64,000 nucleotides of DNA from Triticum aestivum (GCF_018294505.1 NC_057800.1:178746353-178810352), one strand, 5' to 3'. Counted from the first letter of the stretch, positions 23,286-35,970 are shown. Translations and numbers: made by a program. Notes: generated from the sequence alone by a model not told the origin.

Positions 23286-23500
23286 TAAGAGTGTATTTTA
23301 TGTATTTTATAAGAGTGTAGATGTAGAGTAGATACAAGTCGACAGGTGGGCACGATGGTCGTGAGATAATGTGATGCAACACTAGAGGTGCCACGTGGAG
23401 CGTTTAACTGGTCAACTAGTCATGTCATGAGCGAATACAGAGTTGTACGGTGAGCCCGTGACTGTATAATAAACACTAAACATAAATGGTGACCGTAATG

Positions 23501-26281
23501 AGTGGATTCTGAAGTCCAATGTACGTATCATGCTTTCGCTTCAAATACAATGATCGTCATTGCATATATCACGAGAGAAAGATGAAACATGCGTGAATTT
23601 TCTGGGGGCTTACTTTTAGAGGATCTGGAGATAGTTTTGTGTGCATACGTCAAAGGGGCGTACAGGGGCGGTATGCAATGGAGAGAGAGATGCTCTTCGT
23701 TTCCCTTTATTATGACTAACTTTGTATATAGTATAAAAATATACAAATTTGAAGTGCGGAATAAATATCATTGTGGGCACCATGCAATCCAAATTAGCGT
23801 TCGTACTCCTCCATATAACTTTCTAATGTTGTATATATGTAGAAACTCTAAAATAATTTTTTGGCCACACTTTATTCAAAAGGAATGTTGTATGCGAAAT
23901 AAACATGAAGAGAGGGCTTTTTAGATCAATGGGGTACATGATGTAACATGTGTGAATGTGTAGTTGATGCATTTGGCGGGGCCTAGTGAGGTATATGTGT
24001 GTATTACGTATTCGAGAGAGGCATGGATAGAGGGGCCGACGGGGGGGGGGCATGGGAGAGATAGCACGAGAAATGAGAGTGGTCTAGAGAGAGAGACAAA
24101 TATGACATCACGACAAGAGATTCCATTCCCTTGAGTGTGTATATGCAAGGGGGGAGGGAATAGAGGCACCAGGAGAAATTTTCTGTGCCTGTGGTGTTTG
24201 TGTTTGTATGTGTGGGTGTGAGAAGATAATGAGACGTGGGGGCAGAGGGTGTGTCACCACGTGAGGTCCGGTGGGTCGAGGTGAGGCCCTTCGTTCGGTT
24301 CCGTCCTGCGCCACATTGGTCGGCCCATGACGCATTTAGGAAGACCCATGGATGACTAGTCGTACAAGACAAAGATAGCAGAATTGTTAAGGACTCTGTG
24401 TCCACTGACAACACCGGCTAGGATTTGTAACCCTAGGTTCTCGGACTAAGGTAACCCCTTTATCTCTGATATTACTATTCATCCAACCTAACTTTAAGGG
24501 GCATCCTACAGAATGTTCTGCTAGAATCATACTTGTCGATTAGGAATAGTGCTGTGAGACAATGCGTGAGAGACAGGCGTAAAGATAATGTGCGTACATG
24601 AGACACGTAGGAAGGTTCATGTATATAGAAAGGGTCGATGAGGATTGTGCGTGTGTATGTTTGCGAGAGGAAGAGTGCTTGTGATAAAGGTTAGTGGAAA
24701 CAGTTGTAAATGGTTACGAGAGGGAGGGAGGGTTATATCTAGAGCATGTGTGCGAGAAAGACACCTCGGGAGAGAGTGTGTGAGCATGTGTGAGAGACCA
24801 CCGATGGAGAGTGAAACTACACGTAAAAGACTGCTCTACACATTGATTAAATATATAAATTGTATCCAAATATTAGGATGGGATCATGATATTTGCAATT
24901 CACGTAAGGAGCGGTCATTGATCCATCAGACATCTAGATTCTATCGAATTTGAGCATGTCTATGTTATTATTCGACACAATTGATCCACATAGTTAGTAT
25001 TTTGAAGTCCAGACAATGCATCGCTTTAGCAATCAAAAATAAACGGGAGTATAGTTCATGTTGTGTGTGTAAAGCACATTATACATACGAAAGTTACACA
25101 ATGGACATTATAAATAGCTACCTATGAACTAGCATACATTTAAATTCAACTTAAGGTGGTTTAAAAAAATTGAATTCAACATGAACTCCATTCAATTATT
25201 TGAATTTGATATCATGGCATTGTAAACCATACCTAAATTATGGGGGCACCAATCTTTGCTCTGATTTTCTACATAATAGCATATGTGGCCGTGTACAAAA
25301 TAGATTCAAATTTAGCTCCTCCATTCCAAAATAATCGTAGTTATAGGATTTTCAAGTGTCAAAATTTCAAAAAGAAGTGGATAATTTAAAGAGGTTTTCA
25401 AACATACAAGGTCAAATATAACATTGTCTATTTATGTCAATCCTAATAGTTCAAGAGTACTCTAAACGTGAATGCTTGTGTTTCGAAATTTCGAACGAAG
25501 CGCCAAAAGAGCCTCTACTCGCCCGAAACCGCGTGAGACCAATGTTTGGTAGTACAAGGAAATTACATTTCTGATAACTCCAACCCGTGAAACCTACCGG
25601 CCCGACGTCCAAAGGTCTAAACCGGGGTAGGTTTGTAGCTTCATCTAGATGCCACGCAACCGCATCCGAAAAACATTCATACACAATGGCTGCCTAAGCA
25701 CACAGGCGCGCGGCCGAAATCGCTCCCGCCCACTATTTGGGACACCTGGGATTACCATCCTACCCCCGACCCACAGTAGGTCCAAAATTTAAGACGGGGG
25801 CAAAGTTTGTACTTTCCCCAAATTTCAAACAAGCGCGTCCCATCTTCTGTTCAAAAAAGCCAAAAACAAGCGTGTCCCAGACCGAAACATGGTTCCCCCC
25901 ACCCGTCCGATTCCCCATTTGTACTCCGTGCGCGCCAAAACTACCTCTCCACCAGTCACGAAACCCCGGAGTCCTCCATCCGCCACCCCATTCCACCCAT
26001 TAACCGCCGCCCTCCTCCATCACGCCGGAGCCGATACCCTGACGTCGTCGTCCAACGCAACCTCAACTGCAACGCCCTCCACGGCTAGTAGTTGAAGCCG
26101 AGGCCGAGCCGTCCATACCCGAGCCAGTTCAACCACGCCGTCCTGCGCCTCACCGCTGCTCCTCCAACTTCGCCACTCTCCATCCCACCGGAGCTGTTCC
26201 TGCTACGCCGTCCTTCGCCGCCTCGGATCTGCTTCCCCTTCGCCGACATACGACCATGGCAACACAGTCAACAATTTGGCC
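23501..26281. other. Intergenic DNA and probable leader of the second CACTA-2 gene
   Basis: No gene is supported in 23501-25690. It is AT-rich with short GAGAGAGA tracts, a 10-G run near 24044 and repeated ATGTAACATG...GTGAATGTGTAG motifs (about 23938; also 22365 and 16805). From about 25690 to 26281 the DNA becomes C-rich, like a cereal promoter and 5' leader (TCCACCGGAGCTG, CTCCATCACGCCGG), directly before the first ATG of the next gene. This mirrors the GC-rich leader of the transposase on the opposite side. Confidence 0.45.
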
Positions 26282-29200
26282 ATGGGTTCATCCAAGCCTG
26301 CACCCTCCAGAACATCGGTTTCCTTGATAAAAAGAAGAAGATCGACACGACATGTGGAGGTGACCACACCGGCAACTGAAAAAGGTACTCCTCTTCCCTT
26401 ATTCATGCAAATCTTATGTCTCTGCTTGCACGGTATTCATCCCACAGAAGACACTAGTTGACCGCTTCTTCTTGATACTAGATGTTCCTAGTAACTCGCG
26501 ATGCACAAGGTTTCTCCTCATATACTATTTCACCTTAGCTAGAGGTCCCTGAATTTCAATTTCTGGCCAGTTGATTCCCAATTAACGGAAGCATTCCCCG
26601 ACGTAACAGGCGCTAGTACGCCTATTACGCCGGGGAAGCAGCGCCTTGGTGTTTATCTTAGGGGCGTGTGCGGCCTAGAGCTACTGGCACCCGATCTGGA
26701 GGTCGGCCGGGATTAAAGGGATGGCCTGGGGGTGCTGCCAAGCACGGCGGTGGTGTGAGGTCGATGGGAGGGCGGGGCGGCGGAGGCAGGTGTCTGGGCT
26801 GGTGGTCGTTGGCAGTTCGAGATTGATCGTAAACCGTGACTGGCGGGAGGTAGACGAAGGCCATCTGCCCGTTCCTTATAGATCGGACGGTTCATTAGAA
26901 AAATCTACTGACCTATTTATTTTCAGTCGACTGTTATCTTAGATATGACCACATGTGGTGGTGTGCTGGAGGAGTACCTGCATTTCCTGTGCTCATATAT
27001 TACAAAATCATACGGAGTAGAATCTAATTTTGTTTGCCATGCAATGTTGTAGAGCTATCATATGTCTCCTGTCATTTATTTTTCAGCCACCTGCTATCTG
27101 CTACTTTTACAGTGCACTAGTTCTGCACACACTTCACCCTTACTCTCACTATTGTGTTTTTATGCAAGGGTATTTCAGACTCTGCTGCCATAAGAGAAGC
27201 CAAAAAGAAAAGAGAGAAGTTGCTCTAGCTTTGTATGTGGGTAGGCAAGACACGTTACAACGCTATAAAGGGTGAAGTGTCAGCAAATGGAGACGGTAAA
27301 CGTAACTCTGGAGTTGATGACCTCGCTCGCAATGAACCACCATCCCAGGTGCTTGCTTTAACTTCGAAGTGTCATATGTGGTTGCATGTTCCATATGGTG
27401 TCTAGCTTGTATTCGAAAGGCCGAAGTCGGTAATATAAGGAAAGATATGTTTTTTACATGAACCACCATCCCGTGAGCACCAGAAGACAAATAGCTAGTC
27501 AGGGCACTGGCCGAGCCAGTGACAAGCCTAGCAAAGATAGGCATCACCTAGAAGCCAACTAAAAAGCTGCGATGGTGGCGAAGCAGCCCGCCTCCCACTA
27601 GGATCTCAGGTCCTAGATGATCATGCTCACCACTCCAGCCGGATGTCTAGCTTGTATTGCTTCCAATTTGGTTAAATTGCATCTGCTTAGCTTACACATT
27701 ATTCCTTTGAATATGACATGCCTTTCTGTCTTTGGTACATACTAGTACATATGTGTATTAACCATGTTCTTACATCAAACTAATGTTCTTGTGTATCCCT
27801 CATCAATCACTTATGACGAGGCAGGCAGGCAAGGGGACTACTCCTCATTTAAAGAATGCAGCGTCAGCCTCCCGACATGATTCTCAAGAAACAGAAATGC
27901 TAGCTGAAGATAGTGAATGTAGCTCTGTAGTTGATTACATCATTTCCCCTACACTAGCATCGCAAGTTCTTGCTCTAACTTCGCAGCATGATATATGGTT
28001 GCATGTTGCATATGGTGTCTAGATTGTAATTCTTCCAATCTGGTTAAACTGCATGTGCTAGTCTGCTTAGCTTATACATTATACCTGTTAATGTGACATG
28101 CCTTCCTGTATTTAGTACATAGTACATCTGTCAATTAAGCACGTCCTTACATAAAACTATTGTTTTTTTGTATCCCGCATCAATCAACATGACGAGACAC
28201 CTTTAGTATATGCAGTGCGATACTAGTTGCATCTTTCATATGATTTATAGCATGCGCTGCTTCTAATTTGTTGAAATTCCATTTATGATGGGACGCTTTT
28301 AACTTGGCAGAGTCATATTGGTTGCATCTTTCATGTGGTGTCTAGCTTGCATTGCTTCTTATTTGCTGGAATGGTTTCTGCTTAGTTTACACAAACAGTT
28401 GTGAACATGCCATGTCGTCTTGTTTTTTGTACATATTCCATCCTGGTATCATGTGTTTGCCTTACATCAAAGTAGTGATTGTTAGTATCATGCATGAATG
28501 CGTTCTAAAGAGAAAATTTTATTGCTTTTTCTTGTCGGTTTTACTTGACAATTCAAAATCAATAAAGCGGAAGGAAGTTAGCAAGGCAGCGGATAAAGGT
28601 GCTCCTTCCGAACGGAGGGCCTCTACAGTTTCTACTCCTCCACACCCCAAGAAGATTTCCAAGACAACACATGCATAGACACTCAACAAAGTTGTGTTTA
28701 TGATGAGCACGTCTCCCCTAGTGCAGCATCACCGGTGCTCCCTCTAACTTGGCACTGTTATATGTGGTTGCATGTTATGTGTGATGTCTAGCTTGTATTG
28801 CTTCTAATTTTGTTGAATTCCATCTGCTTACTTTACACATTATACTTGAATAAGACACGTGTTCCTGTTTCTAGAACATACAATATCTGTCTATCACACC
28901 ATGTTCTTACATCAAATTACTACTATTGTGTAACCTGCAACAATCACTTATCATAAGACACGTTTGACTTTGGAGTGTGATATAGGTTACATCTCACATT
29001 TTTTTCTAGCTTGTACTACTAATTTGTTGAAATGGCACTTATGACGAGACAGTTTTAACTTGGTAGAGTGATATTCGTTGCATCTTTCATATGGTGTCTA
29101 GCTTTCATTGCTTCTAATTTGTTGAAATGCCTTCTCCTTAGTTTACACATCATAAGCTGTGAATATGCAATGCTGTGAATATGCAATGGCACTAATAACG

Positions 29201-31867
29201 AGAAACCTCTAACATGGTAGTGTGATGTTGTTTGCATCTTGCATATGATTTATTTCTTGTACTGCTTCACATTTGTTTAAATGCCATTTATGATGAAACA
29301 CTGTTAACTTGGCAGAGCGATATTTGTAGCATCTTTCATATGGTGTCTACCTTCCATTGCATTGCTTCTAATTTGGTGAAATGTCTTCTTCTTAGTTTCC
29401 ACATCATAGTTCTGGTTATCTCTTCCGTCCTGTTTTTCATACATATTACATCCTCCTATCATGTGGTTGTCTAACATCAAAGTTTAGTTCGTCTGCATCA
29501 CGTATCAATTTGTTCTGAAGAACTAAATTGTTATTCGTTTTTCTTGTCGGCTTGACTTAACATGGCACAAAGAAAGATGAAGAAACACAGAATGGCATGG
29601 AATGAGAAGCGGATGAATCCTACAGATTCTGCTGGTACTGATGGTGCAATAGAAGGTCAAAGTCCAGCGGAAAATTCTACAAACATGGCATCCCATGCTA
29701 CACGAGTTGCAAAAAAAGCCAAACATAAACAAATAGCTGCCACCAAACAAGCAAAGACATCCTTAGTTCTTGCAACACCTACCACAGTACTACCAGCTAC
29801 ATGACTTACTCGTGCGTCAACTAAGCTAGCTACACGTTCCCAAGCTCCCTTGCCACCTGACACTACTTCCCAAGCACTCTTGACACAAGACGAGTTGGCA
29901 ATATCATATGAACCTTGTGAGCTTCAACAGCAAGAAGGTAGTTGCTGGAGTCAAGTTACAGTTGCATGCTTCTTTATATGTAGTCTCACAGTTTGATGTA
30001 CACTAACACTTCCTATGTTCGTTGTTGGACTAGCACCTAGGCGCAAGAGGAAACAAACATCAGGGATAATGCTCGATAGGTTAACTAAATCTAGAGGAGG
30101 AAGAATGGAGATCCGTTTTGAGGTATGTTTAAAAAGGCCACGTGATGCTACAGAGTCAGCCAAGTTAGTATCAGAGGCAGCAGTTGCCGTTAGGTGTCAT
30201 GTATGTATCCTCCCAACATGGATTCAGTACAGGAATGACAAAGATGAAACCCAGTTCAACACCTTCCTCGACCATTTATCTGTAAGTATGGTTATGTATG
30301 GAAACTAGTAATATCGTCTTGCTCTGTCCCACACTTTCTATGTTGCTGATAATGAGACTCCCATAATTTTCTACAGATGAGGTTCAAGTTGGATAGCCAA
30401 GATGATGCAACCAGACAAGCTTGCACCCATGTTTTCAAGTCTGCTCTACGACACTATCGGTATAACTTGAGGAAAACTCACTTTGAAGGCAAGGCTAACA
30501 GTGAACTTTCCCAAACATCTCCAGTGGAAAATATATCGGATGAAGACTGGAGGGGCCTTGTTAAACACTGGTCTGATCCGAAGTATCAGGTACATTATAT
30601 ATATGTGATCAGATCACAAGTTGAAGTCCTATTTACGCATGTTCCACACAAATTTATCTTCTTGTAGGTGAACTCTTCAAAGAATAAGGCCAAACGTACG
30701 AAAGTGAAATTCCAATAGACGACAGGATCTCGTAGCTATATTGCACACTGCGAGGCTCTTGTAATTAGCTGTTGTTTCACTCTTTTCGTTGTACCATATT
30801 ATGAGATCTATATTGACTTGTTCGAAATGCAGAGGAAAGCCCGCAAGGACCAAAAAGTACCTGAACCAAATGTTGTGGAAATCTTCAAGGACTGTCACAC
30901 CAGCAAGAAGAAGGGCCTGACTACACCAGTCAAAGCCGCTGTTGTAAGTCCTTAATCCTCATGCCTTTTAACTACTACTTACTTTGATTTGTGCCTTGAA
31001 CTGCATGGTTTGCAGCCAATGTCTATTACTCTTTTCAATTTTATACACAATTTTCTTAGCATATCATTGCACCTTACAAGGTTTAAAAGAGAGGAGTGAT
31101 GTTCCTTTGATCTTGACCCGTAATCTAGTTCCGTGCTAGACTTGCCACACAATGTTACAATTGCCTGCTTGTCTGTTCTCAGTTGTTCTGTGATATGAAT
31201 GATGTCATACTATGCTTACCGTATTATAAACTTCGTCTCTTTATCCTTAGCCCTCAATACAATGTGAAGAAATAGACAATACATTAGCGATGGTACATGG
31301 TCATATGTTTGGAACCTGGTTTTATTATGTACTTTGCAATGAAATACAACTAATATTTTACATGGGTTCACCAGAATAAGTTCTACATATAGACCAAAGC
31401 TATTTGTTTTGGTTTTTCTGCCTCCTTAATATCTACTGTTCTGGTACTACTAATGTAAAACCTCAACTTTTCAGCGAGCTATGGAAAAAATGATGGAACC
31501 ACCACCTTCTGAAGGTGGCGAGGCAACTATAACCGCAATGTCAGCTCTTGCTGCAGTGGGTCAGTACCTGTCCACTAACAGTGCCAAAAGCACATTCCTG
31601 CGTAATACTGGATTGGTTGTTAAGTCAATATCATCCAAACTGCCTCATGATCAAGATATGCAAGCTCAAAGCAATGTTGTATCTGCGCTCCAGACACAAG
31701 TCCATTCCCTAACAGAGACCCTTTGTGAAACAAGGAGAAACATTGCTCAGTGTTGTCAAGATGTGCATGGTTTTGAAACCAGACTATCAGACATTTGCTA
31801 TGTTGTTCAGGAGCTTAGGGGAAATGAAGGCGAGGGTTATGGTGCTCCATCGGACAATACAACATGA
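26282..31867 (+). pseudogene. Second CACTA gene: Transposase_24 (Ptta/En/Spm) type, in the TNPA-like position
   Basis: A likely first exon runs from ATG at 26282 (MGSSKPAPSRTSVSLIKRRR) to a GT donor at about 26385. The middle, 26390-29560, is mostly long introns with basic, Lys/Ser-rich candidate exons at about 27186, 27830, 28549 and 29562. The conserved part lies at 30030-30930: RLTKSRGGRMEIRFEVCLKR, CHVCILPTWIQYRND, LDSQDDATRQACTHVFKSAL, DWRGLVKHWSDPKYQ, then SRSYIAHCEAL and EPNVVEIFKDCH in separate exons with GT/AG borders. The last exon (31475-31867) is helical with heptad-like repeats (VVSALQTQVHSLTETLCETR), probably a coiled coil for self-association, and ends TGA. A stop TAG near 30716 (CAG to TAG) interrupts the GSRSYIAHC exon. 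In En/Spm the second protein binds subterminal repeats; that role is assumed by position here. Confidence 0.78.
27340..29480 (+). repeat. Diverged repeat units inside the second gene's introns
   Basis: A segment GGTTGCATxTTxCATATGGTG then TCTAGCTTGTATTGCTTCTAATTTG then TTTACACAT and a TxACATCAAA motif recurs roughly ten times with 80-330 bp spacing (about 27375, 27650, 27995, 28230, 28330, 28765, 28985, 29075, 29235 and 29325). Candidate exons alternate with units. It looks as if an exon-plus-intron unit was duplicated repeatedly. Confidence 0.65.
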
Positions 31868-32189
31868 AAACGTAACAGTTAGGTCAAATGAACTGAGCTT
31901 CTGAACTTCTGGTGGTGCATTTATCTGCTAGACTGTTAAGTTTTATGCCAACCTTCCTTTTGTTATATAGTTGTAATTTGTTTTGGTGCAATACAAAATT
32001 TATTCTTAACGTGCAGCCACCGACTGAAGAAAACAACAAGCCATTTTTGTATAGTCTAGGGTGTTCCCTATATTTGCACTGGGGGCGATCTTTGATGCCG
32101 AGTGGATGTACTCTATGCAATCGCCTTAATAGCCTAGCGTTAGTTTCGGCCTTATTTATTTCCTACTCTTGTTTTTCCCTGGTTTTCTA
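31868..32189. other. 3' flank of the second CACTA gene
   Basis: No gene is present. TTTTATGCC...TTGTTATATAG and AATACAAAATTTATTC are possible 3' end signals. The GGCC-rich subterminal region begins right after. Confidence 0.4.
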
Positions 32190-33402
32190 GTGGCTGTAAC
32201 TACCATGGGCCATATACACGCCGTAGGATCCATGGGTCTCCTACGGGCCATCGATAAATGGGCCTGTAATCGGTGGGCCATGGGCCGTCGGATAAATGGG
32301 TCTACATGGGCCGTAATCGGGCGTAATTGGTATCGGCCCAGCACAGTAACAGGCCGTTAACTGGCCGTAGGACAGCAAAGGCTTAATTCTGTCACAGGCA
32401 TAACGGGTCATTAATGGGCCAGAATATAGGACGGGCTGGAAACGGCGCAATCGGTTAACAGGCCAGAAACGGGCCGACTCTTGCCATGGGCCGAATTTGG
32501 CCCATTAGGGTAACAGGCGAGTAACGGGTCGACTCTTGCCATGGGCCGAATTTGGTCCATTAGGGGAACATGCCAGTAACGGGCCGGAAGTAATCGAGGG
32601 CCGATAAGGAGCCCAAGAACGTATGGGCCATCAATAGGCTGAAAGCTAACACGGGCTGGAAACGACCCATGTAAATCATGGGCCATTAACGGGTATAAAG
32701 AAAATTACTGTTCATTATGGGCTAGAGTCACCGTGGGCCTGTAAAGGGCCGAAAGATACGAAGGCCTCATATGGGTCGAAAGACATCATGGGCCATACAT
32801 GGGCCGAAAGTGAAATGGGCTGGTGTTATATTCGACACCCCACATGACGTTGTTGGGCCGATTTCCTTTAGGGCCTAACGGGCCATGAGTTAACGGGCCG
32901 TAAAATGGGCTATTTGCGAAGAGACCGTTAACAGGCTTTTCATGGGCCAGCCCGTTAACTTTTGACCAAGTCAAACGGGACGGCTTTGTAAGCTAAATGG
33001 GCCAGTGGTGGGCCGTGGCATGTGTCGACATATCATAGGCGCATATCTGACCCACTAACGAGGTGACACATGTTTCGTCCGGCCAATAAGAATTTTACAG
33101 GTGGTAATTTCCCATTGGTCAGGGCTGTTAACGGGTTATCGGATCCAAAACCCGACCCGATAGCTTAACGGCGTTCCGTTACGGTGGATGCCACGTGTCA
33201 GTCACCCTTGACGAAAGCATTTCTGTGATGCACGATTTATCGTCATGGAAGTGGACACTTCCGTGATGATAATTTTGGTAATGTCATGGAACACTTCTAC
33301 GACAGCACAGGTATGACTATCTTGATTCTGTCATAAATTTGTCATGGATGTACATGCATGACAAAAAACGCGACCTACTGTGACAAACACGTATCATCAC
33401 GG
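32190..33402. repeat. CACTA-2 right subterminal region, dense in GGGCC motifs
   Basis: ATGGGCC, GGGCCG and inverse GGCCC/GGCCA motifs occur every 20-40 bases from about 32205 to 33020, often as ACGGGCCG, ATGGGCCGT or TAACGGGCC. The last 250 bp instead carry GTGATGATA, CTTCTACGACAG and GTCATGG motifs. The whole stretch matches CACTA-1 (549-1778). Subterminal repeats of this type are where the CACTA accessory protein binds in En/Spm; the exact motif here is inference. Confidence 0.8.
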
Positions 33403-33422
33403 AAGTGTATTTTTTTGTAGTG
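33403..33422 (-). repeat. CACTA-2 right terminal inverted repeat
   Basis: Read inverted it is CACTACAAAAAAATACACTT. It is followed by CTA, the duplicated target, and then by Gypsy-A RNase H sequence. Confidence 0.92.
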
Positions 33423-34833
33423 CTAGAGTCTTACTAGCATATTGGATAACATTTAATTTCTTATCAGCTCTTTGTCCTAGAACAGCCCCTACAGCACAAT
33501 CACTAGCATCACACATGATTTCAAATGGTAAATTCCAATCAGGAGGCTGAACAATAGGTGCAGAAACCAAAGCTTTCTTGAGTATGTCAAATGCTTCTAC
33601 ACAGTCATCATCAAAAAACAAAAGGGACATCTTTCTGTAAAAGATTATTCAAAGGCCGAGAAATTTTAGAGAAGTCCTTAATGAACCTCCTATAAAAACC
33701 GGCATGACCAAGGAAATTTCTTATACCATTAATGTCCTTGGGACACGACATCTTTTCAATAGCATCAACTTTAGCTTTATCAACTTCAATACCTCTTTCA
33801 GAAATATTATGCCCCAAGACAATACCTTCATTAACCATAAAGTGGCACTTCTCTCAATTCAAGACAAGACTAGTTTCTTCACATCTCTGCAAAACTCGAT
33901 CATGGTTGCTTAAGCAATCATCAAAAGAAGTCCCATAAAGGGAGAAATCATCCATGAATACCTCAACAATCTTTTCACAAAAGTTAGAGAATATAGCAGT
34001 CATACATCTTTGAAAAGTAGCAGGTGCATTGCATAAACCAGAAGGCATATGTCTATAAGCAAAGGTACTGAAAGGGAAAGTAAAAGTTGTCTTTTCTTGA
34101 TCCTCTTTTGACACAGGTATTTGAGAGAAACCAGAATAACCATCTAGAAAGCAAAATTGTGTATGTTTGGATAGTCTATCTAGCATTTTATCAATAAAAG
34201 GTAAAGGTTACTGATCTTTTTTAGTAGCTTTATTTAATTTGCGGAAATCAATTACCATTCTATAACCTGTAACAATTCTTTGTGGGATCAGTTCATATTT
34301 ATCATTAGGAACAACAGTAATACCTCCCTTCTTAGGGACACAATGGACAGGACTTACCCACTAAGTATCAGCAATGGGATAAATTATACCTGCCTCCAGA
34401 AGCTTTAGTATTTCTTTCTTACCACTTCTTTCATCTTAGGATTTAACCTTAGTTGGTGATCAACAACTGGTTTAGCGTCTTTCTCCAGCTTTATTTTGTG
34501 CTGGCATAGAGTGGGACTAATGCCCTTAAGATCATCAAGAGTATATCCAATAGCAGCACGGTGCTTCTTCAGAGTTTTCAATAATTTCTTTTCTTCATGC
34601 TCTGAAAGGTTAGCACTAATAATAACAGGATATATCTCTTTCTCATCAAGATAAGCATATTTAAGAGTATTAGGTAAAGGTTTAAGCTCAAACACAGGAT
34701 CACCCTTAGGTGGAGGAGGATCCCCTAGGATTTCAACAGGCAAGTTGTGCTTCAAAATAGGTCCTTGTTTAATGAATACTTCATCTATTTCCCTTCTTTC
34801 ATTCATAAACATATCATTTTCATGGTCTAGCAA
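33423..34833 (-). pseudogene. Gypsy-A pol, 5' part: reverse transcriptase and start of RNase H
   Basis: Landmarks in order on the minus strand are the RT start (PKMKEVVRKK, about 34420), WVSPVHCVPKKGG (about 34340), MVIDFRKLNKATK (about 34240), FAYRHMPSGLCNAPATFQRCM (about 34030), the catalytic box VFMDDFSLYG (about 33950), then GFYRRFIKDFSKI (about 33670) and the RNase H start (CDASDCAVGAVLGQ, about 33510). Stops occur at 34363-34361 (TAG), 34210-34208 (TAA) and 33856-33854 (TGA for Trp), with frame changes near 34404 and 33620. The copy is therefore long dead. The RNase H frame runs into the CACTA-2 end at 33422 and its continuation is at 5244. Confidence 0.92.
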
Positions 34834-34839
34834 ATATTG

Positions 34840-35925
34840 TTATAAAGGATCACTAGGAGGCACGACAATAGAAGCAAGACCAATAATTTCATCTTTAATA
34901 GGCAATTCTTTATCATGGGGTTGTCTACGAAATTTAGCAAAATTAAACTCATGAGACATATCCCCTAAACCAACAGAAACAATATCCTTATTGCAGTCTA
35001 TCTTAGCATTAACAGTATTCAAGAAGGGTCTACCAAATATAATGGGACAAAAGTCATGTTTTGGAGAACCAAGAACAAGAAAATCAGCATGATATTTAAC
35101 TTTCCCACACAAGACTTCAACATCTCTAACAATCCCAACTGGTGAAATAGTATCTCTATTGGCAAGCTTAATTGTAACATCAATCTCTTCTATCTCAGCA
35201 GGTGCAATATCATGCATAATTTCTTTGTATAAGGAATGAGGTATTGCACTTGCACTAGCACCCATGTCACATAAGCCATGATAGCAATGATCTCCTATTT
35301 TAACAGAAATAACAGGCATGCCTACAACAGGTCTATGTTTATTTTTAGTATCAGGTCTAGCAATTCTAGTAGATTCATTGCAGAAGTAAATAACATGCCC
35401 ATCAATATTATCGGCCAAGAGATCTTTAACCATAGAAACACTAGGTTCAACTTTAATTTTCTCAGGGGGTTTAGGTGTCTTAATATTACTTTTGTTAACC
35501 ACATTTGAAGCTTTAGCATGATCCTTTATTCTAACATGGAAATGTGGTTTCTCAATATAAGAAGTAGGAATAACAGGATCATTATAAGAGATAGTCTTTT
35601 TTTCAACTTTAATAGGTGCAACTAATTTTACTTCAATGGGAGGATTATATTTAAACCACTTATCCTTAGGGAGATCAACATGTGTAGTGAAGGATTCACA
35701 GAAAAAAGCTACTATCTCAGAGTCAAGTCCGTATTTAGTGCTAAATTCACGGAAAGCATCGGTATCCATAAAAGATTTAACACAATCAAACATAGATGTT
35801 ATACTTGACTCCTTACCTTCGTCGAGGTCCCAATCTTCAGAGTTGCATTTAATTCTTTCCAATAAATCCCATTTGAATTTAATAGTCTTCATCATAAAAG
35901 ATCCAGTACAAGAAGTATCGAGCAT
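34840..35925 (-). pseudogene. Gypsy-A gag C-terminal region and aspartic protease
   Basis: An open frame of 361 residues. The C-terminal third is a retropepsin: VISVKIGDHCYHGLCDMGAS with ASAIPHSLY following, then IKLANRDTISPVGIV, and DFLVLGSPKHDFCPIIFGRPFL. The active site reads D-M-G-A rather than the usual D-T/S-G, close to the D-L-G-A form I associate with plant Athila-type elements. The N-terminal part is gag-like linker with many charged residues. The frame breaks both upstream (near 36105) and downstream (near 34836) from neighbouring parts, although this piece itself is open. Confidence 0.85.
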
Positions 35926-35970
35926 GGAGCGATTACTGAGAGAAAGCCGAGCATAATTTTTTTTGAATAA

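Larger units (their letters stand above)
22421..23500. mobile_element. Foldback / Mutator-like MITE with terminal TACGGTCACC
   Basis: The left end AATACGGTCACCGAACTTC and the inverted right end ATTACGGTCACCATTTATG (23488-23500) match. Inside, both arms carry further CGGTCAC, GCTCAC, GACTAGTT and GACCA motifs for about 110-180 bp, as expected for long terminal inverted repeats. The interior holds a TG-rich simple repeat and a separate MITE (23055-23285). No transposase frame is present and a target duplication was not resolved. Confidence 0.45.
5245..33422. mobile_element. CACTA-2: complete 28.2 kb CACTA (En/Spm) transposon
   Basis: Its left end reads CACTACCAAAAAAAGACACA and its right end, inverted, reads CACTACAAAAAAATACACTT. 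It is flanked by the 3-bp duplication CTA (5242-5244 and 33423-33425), the size expected for CACTA elements. The flanks are the two halves of Gypsy-A RNase H. It carries two diverging transposase-type genes: TNP2-like (minus, 11462-15108) and Transposase_24-type (plus, 26282-31867). It also carries a GRF zinc-finger gene, a decayed repeat-protein gene, several MITEs and large repeat arrays. At 28 kb it is large for the superfamily. Both transposase genes are broken, so the copy is non-autonomous now. Confidence 0.93.
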
